From Ilyobacter_A sp963668015 (GTDB lineage Bacteria; Fusobacteriota; Fusobacteriia; Fusobacteriales; Fusobacteriaceae): 27,511 nt of DNA. The stretch's first letter is position 1, and every line of letters begins with the position of its first letter. The translations under genes were made by a program, and so were the position numbers. The stretch is from positions 1 to 27,511 of the forward strand of contig CAXXCR010000041.1 of assembly GCA_963668015.2 (NCBI GenBank), read 5' to 3'. Positions 8,077-13,941 of this stretch are shown in pieces. Under the pieces are notes generated by a model. The model saw only the letters and a program-made list of their open reading frames with translations, was not told the origin of the DNA and searched no databases.

Positions 8077-8589
8077 TTATACAAGTTTTTTTGCAGCTTC
8101 TATGGCATCATCGTAATCTGGGTGATTTGTGATCTCTCTTACATATTCTACGTATTTTACAGTATCATCTTTGTCGATTACCAAAATCCCCCTTGTAAGT
8201 ATGTCATGGTCTTTTACTAGAAAACCGTATTTGTGACCGAAGTCAAAGTTTTGGCTGTCTGATAATGTCAATGTATGTTCTATCCCTTTGTTTCCACAGA
8301 AGTTTGAAAGTACAGAAGGGCTATCTGCAGAGATAGTTAACACACAGATATCCTCTAAATTTGCAGCTTCTTTGTTGAACCTGATTGTCTGAAGCTCACA
8401 GACAGGCGTATCAACTGAAGGAACCAGTGAAATTATTTTTACTTTTCCAGAAAGTTCACTCAGTTTAAATTCAGACTCGTCATTTCTCAATGCCGAAAAA
8501 TTAGGAGCCTTGTCACCAACTTTTATTTTATTGCCGACGATAGTTACATACTTGCCGTCAAGTTTTATCTCTCTATTTCTTTCGTTCAT
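8077..8589 (-). CDS. tpx: Thiol peroxidase (Tpx-type atypical 2-Cys peroxiredoxin)
   Basis: Reduces hydrogen and alkyl peroxides with thioredoxin-type electron donors. The 170-aa length is the family norm. Peroxidatic Cys64 is in PSVDTPVCELQT and resolving Cys98 in NFCGNKGIEH, the spacing expected for Tpx. The start ATG follows a very G-rich ribosome site (six G at plus-strand 8597-8602). A minus-strand extended -10 (TGC plus TATAAT, 8633-8625) lies about 40 bp upstream of the start, with a poor -35. Confidence 0.93.
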   Translation of the reverse strand: MNERNREIKLDGKYVTIVGNKIKVGDKAPNFSALRNDESEFKLSELSGKVKIISLVPSVDTPVCELQTIRFNKEAANLEDICVLTISADSPSVLSNFCGNKGIEHTLTLSDSQNFDFGHKYGFLVKDHDILTRGILVIDKDDTVKYVEYVREITNHPDYDDAIEAAKKLV

Positions 8590-8624
8590 AATTAGTCCCC
8601 CCTACCAAATTTTTTATTATTAAT

Positions 8625-8633
8625 ATTATAGCA
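8625..8633 (-). promoter_or_regulatory. Extended -10 promoter of tpx
   Basis: Minus strand reads TGC-TATAAT, a perfect -10 with the extended TGn element; no good -35 is visible 17 bp upstream. Confidence 0.6.
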
Positions 8634-8754
8634 TAAAAAAGGAATTAGTAAAATACTTTTATATACGAAATTTTCAGAGTTCTTAGTATTTTTTTTAAAG
8701 ATTTTGTAGGAAAAAATTAATGCAGTGGGAATAAACTAATTGTGAGGTGTAAAT

Positions 8755-9045
8755 ATGTATTTGATAGCGGTTTACTTTGAAATTTTTATTCAGGATTCCT
8801 TTTCTCTGAAAGAAAAGAGAATGGTTGTTCGAAAAGTGAAAGACAGAGTTTTCTCGAAATTTAAAATAAGGGTTGCAGAAGTGGAGCACCTTGACAGCTG
8901 GCAGAGATCAGGGCTGGCTTTCTCCATTGTTTCCAATGCAACAAAAAATCTGGAAATAGAAACTGACAAGATAATAAATTTTGTGATAGAAGTGTGTCCT
9001 GGAGAAGTTTTGAAGGTTGAAAAGTATTTTGAGTCATACCGGTAG
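8755..9045 (+). CDS. DUF503 family protein (YlxP-like)
   Basis: A 96-aa protein of the DUF503/YlxP family (small ferredoxin-like fold; often located near ribosome-maturation genes and of uncertain function). Family features: the N-terminal hydrophobic strand MYLIAVYFEIFI, the conserved SLKEKRMVVRKVKDR block, and a central VAEVEHLDSWQRSGLAF segment. A GTGAGGTG ribosome site precedes the ATG. It is 23 bp from the next gene and probably cotranscribed with it. Confidence 0.88.
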   Translation: MYLIAVYFEIFIQDSFSLKEKRMVVRKVKDRVFSKFKIRVAEVEHLDSWQRSGLAFSIVSNATKNLEIETDKIINFVIEVCPGEVLKVEKYFESYR

Positions 9046-9068
9046 TAGGGATTTAGGGGGAGATGACA

Positions 9069-9575
9069 ATGGATAGGAAAAGTGTGATTTTTTTGGGGGA
9101 TTCTATAATGCAGTGGGCGCCAATTGAAATGCAGGATACTTTTTTGAATCTAAGTGTATCTGGAGAAACTACGGAAACGCTTTTAAACAGGATTAAACAG
9201 CTGAATCACTTGAATCCAGAAAAGATATTTCTAATGGTAGGTGTAAACGACCTGGCCTTCAGGTTCAATATGAAGCACATAGCCAGTAATTATGAAAAAA
9301 TACTAGACGAACTTATAAGACTTGTTTCCAACGAAAATGTTTTCTGTATAAGCATTTTGCCAAGTGATGAGTATATTGTGGAAAACGAAAAAATATGTTT
9401 GCTGAATAGAAGGATAGAATGTATTTGTGAAAGTTTTAAGGTTAAATATATGGATATATACAGTAAATTTTTGGATGAAGAGGACAATGTAGACAATTCA
9501 TATAAATTTGACTTATTTACAACTAACGAAAAAGGATATCGGCTTTTAAACAAAAGTATAATGAAAAATTTGTAG
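9069..9575 (+). CDS. SGNH/GDSL-fold hydrolase-like protein lacking the catalytic His
   Basis: A 168-aa protein of the SGNH (GDSL) lipase/esterase fold. Block I is FLGDSIMQW (Ser12), block II SVSGETTETLL (Gly32), block III GVNDLAF (Asn60). The usual block V Asp-x-x-His is here D148-L-F-T151 in FDLFTTNEKGY, so the catalytic histidine is replaced by threonine while the following NEKGY stays typical. It may be inactive, use another residue, or act as a binding protein. The start at 9069 is chosen because the GGGGGAG ribosome site abuts the alternative ATG at 9063. Confidence 0.82.
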   Translation: MDRKSVIFLGDSIMQWAPIEMQDTFLNLSVSGETTETLLNRIKQLNHLNPEKIFLMVGVNDLAFRFNMKHIASNYEKILDELIRLVSNENVFCISILPSDEYIVENEKICLLNRRIECICESFKVKYMDIYSKFLDEEDNVDNSYKFDLFTTNEKGYRLLNKSIMKNL

Positions 9576-9606
9576 GTACCTTTGTGTACCTCTTATTATT
9601 TTTTGT
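9574..9606 (+). terminator. Weak terminator after the SGNH gene
   Basis: A 6-bp stem AGGTAC/GTACCT (9574-9579 with 9586-9591) overlaps the stop codon and is followed by a T-rich tract. Confidence 0.5.
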
Positions 9607-9851
9607 AAAATTCAGACAATACGGTATCATTTGAGATGATAAATTTTAAATAATAGCGTAACAGTATTTGGCAGCGGTACCGAATAATTCTTAAATGGGG
9701 GATACATTAATTTTAAAATGCAGAATTAGGAGATTCTTAGATATGCTGAATAATTTATTTTTGTCATTTGAACTGAAGTATTGATATTAAGTAAGTTAAA
9801 TTCTATGCATTTTGTAAGAAATTAAATTTTTTGAAAAAAATAAATTAATGG

Positions 9852-9880
9852 TTGTATTTTAGATACTTCTATGCTAAGAT
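9852..9880 (+). promoter_or_regulatory. Promoter of RNA A1
   Basis: TTGTAT (9852-9857), 17-bp spacer, TAAGAT (9875-9880) with an extended TGC just before the -10. The -35, spacing and TATGCTA segment recur at RNA A2. Confidence 0.75.
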
Positions 9881-9886
9881 GGGTTT

Positions 9887-10046
9887 AGGAGATTTTATTT
9901 TTTAACCGACAATTTTGTTTTTAAAAAGATGATGCCCCCCAAAGAATATCATCATAACCTTATTCCCCGAATAAGGCAACATAATTGCGACTATAGATCT
10001 CCAAGATACATACTTCATTTTCACAAGCCACTTAGGTGGCTTTTTG
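9887..10046 (+). ncRNA. Candidate structured RNA A1 with a C6 loop
   Basis: About 160 nt between promoter and terminator with no coding frame. Visible helices: GGAGAT (9888-9893) with ATCTCC (9997-10002) as an outer stem; GATGAT (9928-9933) with ATCATC (9948-9953), whose 14-nt loop starts GCCCCCC; and CCTTATT/AATAAGG closing a CCCCG loop (9958-9976). The RNA ends in a terminator with a GCCAC stem. A second copy at 13272 keeps the outer stem, the C6 loop hairpin, the promoter and the terminator although the intervening sequence differs. Two exposed C-rich loops are typical of regulatory RNAs that pair with G-rich targets; the target here is unknown. Confidence 0.72.
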
Positions 10047-10052
10047 TTTTTT
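10025..10052 (+). terminator. Terminator of RNA A1
   Basis: AAGCCAC/GTGGCTT stem (10025-10031 with 10036-10042), loop TTAG, followed by a long T tract. Confidence 0.9.
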
Positions 10053-10180
10053 TTGATTTTAAAAAAGGATTATGCTGAATTATTCGTAAGCCTATAAGGA
10101 ACACATTTTTTACATTGCAAAACATTGTGGATTTTTTATCTTACTAACATCAATTTTTGAAAGGTGGGACAGATTAAATT

Positions 10181-10393
10181 ATGAAAAAAATCTATATTTC
10201 TTCCAATGATATATGTTCTATTGGTCATGACAGCAGAAACAATATTTTAGAAATCGAATTTTTGAGTAACTCAACTTATCAATATTTCGGGGTTCCATGT
10301 AATGTCTTTCGGGATATATTGTCTGGAGATATCCGTATGTCATCACTGCATCAATGCCTTTCTAGATTTTATAAGTGCAGCAGAATAGCCTAG
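10181..10393 (+). CDS. KTSC domain protein 1
   Basis: A 70-aa protein that is entirely one KTSC domain, named after the lysyl-tRNA synthetase C-terminal extension and suspected, not proven, to bind RNA. Recognisable: an S-x-x-I-x-S-I-G-H-D opening, LEIEF strand, the central TYQYFGVP with the family YxY motif, and the aromatic/basic C-terminus FYKCSRIA. The Cys-containing C-terminal half (CNVF, HQCL, KCS) is less typical than in copy 2. AAAGGTGGG lies about 13 nt upstream of ATG. It sits between candidate RNAs A1 and E1; three further KTSC genes lie in the window. Confidence 0.85.
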   Translation: MKKIYISSNDICSIGHDSRNNILEIEFLSNSTYQYFGVPCNVFRDILSGDIRMSSLHQCLSRFYKCSRIA

Positions 10394-10404
10394 CATACAA
10401 AACT

Positions 10405-10434
10405 AAAGTCACTGTGGTGGCTTTTTATTTTTTT
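10405..10434 (+). terminator. Terminator of KTSC gene 1
   Basis: An AAAGTCAC/GTGGCTTT stem (one wobble pair) with a TGTG loop, followed by a T-rich tract. Confidence 0.75.
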
Positions 10435-10572
10435 ATAAAGAAACTGTCAAGGCTTGTTCAAGTTTATTTTACTTGGAATAAATTTTATGTGAAAAAAAGT
10501 TTGAAAATACAGGGATAGAGCATTTATCAAAATTAAATAAAAAAAATTGTTTTAAAAACTCTCTATCCAGTG

Positions 10573-10601
10573 TTGTGATATTTTCGTACATGAAGTAAAT
10601 T
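10573..10601 (+). promoter_or_regulatory. Promoter of RNA E1
   Basis: TTGTGA (10573-10578), 17-bp spacer, TAAATT (10596-10601). The same layout with TTGTTC precedes E2, and the region from the end of the spacer through the start of the RNA is nearly identical in both. Confidence 0.55.
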
Positions 10602-10607
10602 TATAGC

Positions 10608-10753
10608 AAAGAGATCCTGCTGATGATTTACTTCCCGCTCAAAGTAAATTGTCGTGTTCATAGCCTTGAGAATTAACTTTTTATCCATCTTCTAAATAAG
10701 AAAATTGTTTATCAATTTTAAAAAAAACAGCATAAAATTTGCAGGATCTCTTT
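10608..10753 (+). ncRNA. Candidate structured RNA E1
   Basis: The predicted transcript starts with AAAGAGATCCTGC (10608-10620) and ends with its exact complement GCAGGATCTCTTT (10741-10753), a 13-bp closing stem around about 120 nt. Inside, ATTTACTT/AAGTAAAT closes a C-rich loop (CCCGCTCA). E2 at 13942 has the identical closing stem with an unrelated interior. An alternative view is a small inverted-repeat element; the conserved promoter-like sequence just outside the left arm only makes me favour an RNA. On the minus strand a 41-codon frame crosses the element but is not convincingly conserved in E2. Confidence 0.5.
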
Positions 10754-10842
10754 AGCTGTTATACTGAACTGTTTAATTGACTTGTAATGAGAAAATTATG
10801 AAAATCCGAATAAAAAAGTGTTAATTATTTTCGAACTAACTG

Positions 10843-10871
10843 TTGACATACTTAACAACATAGAGTATACT
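10843..10871 (+). promoter_or_regulatory. Promoter of RNA B1
   Basis: Perfect TTGACA (10843-10848), 17-bp spacer, TATACT (10866-10871); identical boxes and spacing precede B2 and B3. Confidence 0.9.
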
Positions 10872-10877
10872 CTTTTT

Positions 10878-11024
10878 ACAGGTGTTTTATAATACTTTTT
10901 CATCAGAGTTTCTAGCTATTTACTGGGGGGCAAAGAGCTAGAAATTTGGAACGGAAATTTTTGATGAAACGGTTTTTACAATTTAAAATGCCTGTGTGCA
11001 GAGCCTTAATGGCTCTGTTTTTTT
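10878..11024 (+). ncRNA. Candidate structured RNA B1 with a G6 loop
   Basis: About 147 nt, no coding frame. The predicted +1 coincides with the start of helix P1, ACAGGTGTTTT (10878-10888) with AAAATGCCTGT (10985-10995). P2 is TTTCATCA (10898-10905) with TGATGAAA (10962-10969). P3 is TTTCTAGCT (10909-10917) with AGCTAGAAA (10936-10944). The P3 loop ATTTACTGGGGGGCAAAG is almost unchanged in B2 and B3 while the three stems differ in sequence but keep pairing, which is strong evidence for a functional RNA. The strand 3' of P3 carries a conserved TTTGG-x-ACGG motif. A CAGAGCC/GGCTCTG terminator with seven T ends the unit. Confidence 0.85.
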
Positions 11025-11026
11025 AT
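10999..11026 (+). terminator. Terminator of RNA B1
   Basis: A 7-bp CAGAGCC/GGCTCTG stem with a TTAAT loop, followed by seven T. Confidence 0.92.
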
Positions 11027-11087
11027 TTGCTTAGTAAAATTATGCGATAAAATATTGAATTTCTTACAAGGACATAAAAAACTTTTT

Positions 11088-11240
11088 GGTCACGAATCAC
11101 ACTAATAAACACTAATATAAAATCAAAACCTTGGACACAGAGTGACGCAGAGGAAAAGAGGGAGTTTCACAGAGAACTGCTTAAAACTAAAAGTTTTAAG
11201 CAGTTCTCTGTGAAACTCTGTGTCCAAAAAGGTTTTTAAA
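11088..11240. repeat. CACAGAG-type interspersed repeat with a long palindrome (copy 1)
   Basis: Contains GGTCACGAATC, then AAAACCTTGG followed by a CACAGAG/CGCAGAG segment, then a perfect inverted repeat with 26-bp arms (11163-11188 and 11192-11217, loop AAA). An outer 10-bp pair (11131-11140 with 11218-11227) encloses it, leaving 22 nt unpaired on one side. A diverged copy of the same repeat starts at 13494, and a fragment of its right end recurs at about 11297-11335. Repeats with CACAGAG/CACGAAT words are known in many unrelated bacterial genomes; their role is not established. Confidence 0.75.
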
Positions 11241-11479
11241 TAAATTCAGTAATTTGTGGAAAAAAATCTTTTCATTTAAAAGACTTATTCAGTGTAACTA
11301 TTATTTTAAATCTTTATGTCCAAAACAAGTTTTTAAATAAAATCAATATTTAAGCTCAATTAAATTAGAAAAAATTGAAACTTGGTAAATACCAGCACTA
11401 ATACCGAATTTTCAAGAGGGTTTATGGATTGAATACTTGAATTTTACTTAACAATTGTTAACTATTTACAAACTAACTG

Positions 11480-11508
11480 TTGACACGTTATATAATATAG
11501 TGTATACT
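11480..11508 (+). promoter_or_regulatory. Promoter of RNA B2
   Basis: TTGACA (11480-11485), 17-bp spacer, TATACT (11503-11508). Confidence 0.9.
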
Positions 11509-11514
11509 CATTTT

Positions 11515-11668
11515 GACAAGTGTTTGCAGGCTCTTTCATCAGATTGCTGATTATTTACTGGGGGGCGAATGACAGCAGTTTGGTACGGGTGAGATGTGAT
11601 GAAAGAGTCCGACACTAAAAATATAAATACTTGTCGATAACTAGAGCTGGTATGAGGCTCTTTTTTAT
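11515..11668 (+). ncRNA. Candidate structured RNA B2 with a G6 loop
   Basis: Second member of the B family, about 154 nt. P1 is GACAAGTGTTT (11515-11525) with AAATACTTGTC (11625-11635), again starting at the predicted +1. P2 is 13 bp with one bulge (from GGCTC at 11529 with the strand ending GAGTCC near 11610). P3 is ATTGCTG with CAGCAGT. The loop keeps TTTACTGGGGGGC (11554-11566), followed by GAA instead of AAA. Stems differ from B1 yet remain paired, so the pairing is supported by covariation. The terminator AGAGCT/GGCTCT with six T ends the unit. Confidence 0.85.
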
Positions 11669-11672
11669 TTTT
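11643..11672 (+). terminator. Terminator of RNA B2
   Basis: A 6-bp stem AGAGCT/GGCTCT (one G-T pair), loop GGTATGA, followed by a T tract. Confidence 0.8.
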
Positions 11673-11917
11673 TGTTTTTCATGAGTCTATATTCTGTAAC
11701 AGTTCACTCTTCCACATTTCTTTGGCATTTTAAAACACTTATTCTTATAATAAAAGTAGATAAAGCATATATCATTTCAATATTCAATAAAAAACTTCTA
11801 TAACAATACTTTCATTTTTCAATTGCTTCGATGCATCTTTTCAATATTAAAAAAGTTTTTTAGGTAAAAAATTCTGAAGAAATACCAAAATTAGGATTGA
11901 TGAAAAAATTAAATAAA

Positions 11918-11938
11918 AAAAGCCACATTGTGGCTTTT
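11918..11938 (-). terminator. Terminator downstream of the SemiSWEET gene
   Basis: An AAAAGCCACA/TGTGGCTTTT stem with an A7 run on the plus strand, which gives the T tail for minus-strand transcription. An additional TTTTCCC/GGGAAAA hairpin without a T tract lies at 11954-11974 between this and the stop codon. Confidence 0.8.
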
Positions 11939-11987
11939 AAACTAAAGCTGTATTTTTTTCCCGCTACGGGGGAAAACGAAGTCTAAA

Positions 11988-12242
11988 TTACTTATATTTT
12001 AATTTTAATACAAATATTATCAGGGCAGGTATAAGAGTTATCAAATTTGTCATAAGAACGGGAATATCTTTTGCTACAATGCCGTAGATTGCCCATAATA
12101 ATAAGCTCATTATGAAAATACTGTAGCTTAAGAGTGAGATTCCTTCTGTGTTCTTATCTTTGATTGTTTTTACAGCTTGCGGCATAAAAGAACTTGAAGT
12201 CAGGATACCTGCTACGCTTCCTATTACTGAAAGATTGTCCAT
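11988..12242 (-). CDS. SemiSWEET-type sugar transporter (PQ-loop/MtN3)
   Basis: An 84-aa, three-helix membrane protein of the bacterial SemiSWEET family; two copies form a sugar-conducting dimer in the inner membrane. The family PQ motif is in SSSFMPQAVKTIKDKNTEGIS (Pro21-Gln22), followed by SLLSYSIFIMSLLLWAIYGI and a third helix LITLIPALIIFVLKL. The start is firm: GGAGG precedes ATG, and a strong promoter (TTGACA-17-TATTAT) lies upstream. It is the only familiar metabolic gene in the RNA island and has no evident tie to the RNAs. Confidence 0.9.
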   Translation of the reverse strand: MDNLSVIGSVAGILTSSSFMPQAVKTIKDKNTEGISLLSYSIFIMSLLLWAIYGIVAKDIPVLMTNLITLIPALIIFVLKLKYK

Positions 12243-12274
12243 TTTTTCCTCCTAGTATAAATTTTTGACAACTA

Positions 12275-12303
12275 ATAATATAAAAAAAGCATGTCTTTGT
12301 CAA
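12275..12303 (-). promoter_or_regulatory. Promoter of the SemiSWEET gene
   Basis: Minus-strand TTGACA (12303-12298), 17-bp spacer, TATTAT (12280-12275). It begins about 20 bp after the terminator of RNA C1, so the two units are separately transcribed. Confidence 0.88.
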
Positions 12304-12320
12304 TATCTTTTTCAGTAAAT

Positions 12321-12874
12321 AAAAAAGCCGTATAAACGGCTTTCTTGATATGAATGAATTGAGAGATATTAGAGACGAAATAAACCGATAATGAGATTAT
12401 ATACATATATAACAAGAGGTTTTGTTGCTTGTTGCAGTTTGTTTGAAAAAAATAATTTTGGAGAATTCATTATGACAATATCTCTCAATTTTAAACAGTT
12501 ATATTAACGCAATGGTGTTGAAATGTTTTTAAAAGGAGAGCCAAATAAATGGCTCTCAAAAATTAAAAATTGAAAATTCTGTGAAACTAAACAAATAAAT
12601 TTTGAGAGAAATTAATTTTATTATAGTACTAGGAGTTGAATTTTCAATTTGTTAACCGATAGATTATTTTAATTAAGAGCACTTGGCAGATTTATTTTAA
12701 AAACTGTGTTTGTGGAAATATTTTTAAACTTAAAGTTAAATTTCTTGTGTGAATCTAAACTTTACACTTTTGTTTTAGTTTTTTAAAAATCACTCGGGTG
12801 GGGTCGGCCAAAACAACCACTCATGATTTCTTTAAACTAGTAATATCAGCTACAAAACTATCAAGCGCCCTTGA
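12321..12874 (-). ncRNA. Candidate large structured RNA C1
   Basis: About 554 nt on the minus strand between a clear promoter and terminator, with no open frame of note. Its 5' segment (12862-12872) pairs over 11 bp with 12675-12685, closing a first domain that holds a conserved CCGAGTG element (about 12791-12826). A second domain has TTGAAAATTC paired to GAATTTTCAA around a GAGAGCC/GGCTCTC hairpin (12536-12557). A third is closed by a 13-bp stem (12358-12370 with 12477-12489). C2 retains the promoter, the 5' pairing, the TTGAAAATTC motif and the closing stem, with an A-T pair replaced by G-C. Size and complexity recall ornate large bacterial RNAs (ROOL, GOLLD, OLE); I cannot assign it to one. 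Confidence 0.72.
12323..12344 (-). terminator. Terminator of RNA C1
   Basis: Minus strand AAAGCCGT...ACGGCTTT hairpin followed by six T. Confidence 0.88.
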
Positions 12875-12880
12875 TTAAAT

Positions 12881-12909
12881 ACACTACACCTTTTATTACA
12901 AAAAGTCAA
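12881..12909 (-). promoter_or_regulatory. Promoter of RNA C1
   Basis: Minus-strand TTGACT (12909-12904), 17-bp spacer, TAGTGT (12886-12881). C2 has the same -35 and a nearly identical spacer. Confidence 0.78.
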
Positions 12910-13236
12910 CAACTTTATAAAATTAAATACAAGTTTACAAAAAAAGAATAAAAATATCCCTGCCACACCGGTTAATGATGGGTTTTGCAGTGAAAGACAA
13001 GACGGGATAAAATCGGGAATAATATACTGAAAATTTTGATAAAAATTCCAGACTAATAGAGAAGCAATAGAAATTTTTTTTAAAATTTAGAGTATTTTTA
13101 GATACATTTAATCGCAGACAGCTTATAAACTTCCAGATACCTTCATCAAATGTTATAAAATTACTCTTTGTTTATAAAATAGAAATTGAAGAATTATTGT
13201 CGTTTTGTGGGAAATAGAAATAATTTAAATTACCTA
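12910..13236. other. Gene-free stretch, nothing assigned
   Basis: AT-rich sequence upstream of C1 and A2. I see no coding frame with a ribosome site, no terminator and no convincing hairpin. A short CATTTAATCG word occurs here and near 16387, possibly a trace of the duplication. Confidence 0.5.
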
Positions 13237-13265
13237 TTGTATTTTTTATCATCATATGCTAGTAT
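13237..13265 (+). promoter_or_regulatory. Promoter of RNA A2
   Basis: TTGTAT (13237-13242), 17-bp spacer, TAGTAT (13260-13265) preceded by an extended TGC; parallels the A1 promoter. Confidence 0.75.
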
Positions 13266-13271
13266 ATCCCA

Positions 13272-13438
13272 AAGGAGATTCGAGTCGGTTTACCGACAAT
13301 GTTTCTTAGTATAAACATTTCTCGAGATGATGGCCCCCCAATAACCCTCATCAGAGGCGAAAGTTCTGACTAATTGAATAAAGGGTCTCCTTTAGAGCGT
13401 ATTCCAATTTCACATAGCCACGTTAGTGGCTTTTTTAT
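13272..13438 (+). ncRNA. Candidate structured RNA A2 with a C6 loop
   Basis: Second member of the A family, about 167 nt. The outer stem AAAGGAGA (13271-13278) with TCTCCTTT (13386-13393) begins at the predicted +1. Inside are GTCGG/CCGAC (13284-13297), AATGTTT/AAACATT, the C-loop hairpin GATGA (13326-13330) with TCATC (13348-13352) around a loop containing GGCCCCCCA, and TCAGA/TCTGA. A1 keeps the outer GGAGA/TCTCC stem and the GATGA hairpin; most other sequence has diverged, so these two elements are the probable core. It ends with an AGCCAC/GTGGCT terminator. Confidence 0.72.
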
Positions 13439-13443
13439 TTTTT
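13422..13443 (+). terminator. Terminator of RNA A2
   Basis: A 6-bp AGCCAC/GTGGCT-type stem followed by TTTTTTATTTTTTT, the same design as at A1. Confidence 0.9.
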
Positions 13444-13493
13444 TGAATAAATTAACCTAAGTTGCTACTTGCAATAATATAAAAACCTTTTTT

Positions 13494-13735
13494 GGTCACG
13501 AATCGTACGAATAGGTACAAATGCAGATAAAAAACCTTGGTCATAGAGTAGCGCAGAGGAAATGAGTGAGTTTTACAGAGTAAATAAATCGGTTGGTAGC
13601 TAATAATGAATAGAGAATAGTTAAAATATCTATTCACTGTTCTCTGTAATCTATAAACTGAGCTGAGACTTTCTCTGCGTAACTCTTATTTTAAATCTCT
13701 GTGTCCGGATAGGTTTAGCCAAAGTCAGTAATTTA
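13494..13735. repeat. CACAGAG-type interspersed repeat (copy 2, diverged)
   Basis: Shares GGTCACGAATC, AAAACCTTGG and the following AGAG-x-x-x-CGCAGAGGAAA segment with copy 1 at 11088. The right end (CTCTGCGTAACTC, ATTTTAAATCTCTGTGTCC) matches the right end of copy 1. The long perfect palindrome of copy 1 is not kept; a partial inverted repeat (AGAGAATAG... and CTATTC...CTCT) remains. Confidence 0.65.
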
Positions 13736-13906
13736 TCGTAATAATTCTAAGTAGCAATTTGATTTAAATTAAAAACAAATGTCAATACCTAATACGGATT
13801 ATTTTAATTTTTGAAAAAGCATCGATCGAAATACCTTGATAACACTGATCTACTTATATATTTAATGAAGAAAATAAATTTTATTTTGAAAAAAAATCGA
13901 TACGCA

Positions 13907-13935
13907 TTGTTCTTTTTCATAGTTTGAAGTAAATT
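13907..13935 (+). promoter_or_regulatory. Promoter of RNA E2
   Basis: TTGTTC (13907-13912), 17-bp spacer, TAAATT (13930-13935); same spacing and -10 as E1. Confidence 0.5.
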
Positions 13936-13941
13936 TATATC

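Noticed and set aside
10608..10753. A minus-strand 41-codon frame across E1 as an IS3-type transposase remnant
   Set aside because: The similarity to transposase sequence is vague, and E2 conserves only the 30-bp DNA block, not the reading frame beyond it.
10878..11024. B1 as 6S RNA
   Set aside because: 6S RNA has a long rod with a conserved central bubble and is normally single copy; B has a conserved terminal loop and three copies.
12321..12874. C1 as a riboswitch or leader of the SemiSWEET gene
   Set aside because: C1 ends in its own terminator, and the SemiSWEET gene has its own strong promoter 20 bp later; C2 is not followed by a SemiSWEET gene.
13452..13637. A 61-aa minus-strand frame in the repeat at 13494
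   Set aside because: It lies within the interspersed repeat, lacks a ribosome site, and is absent from the other repeat copy.
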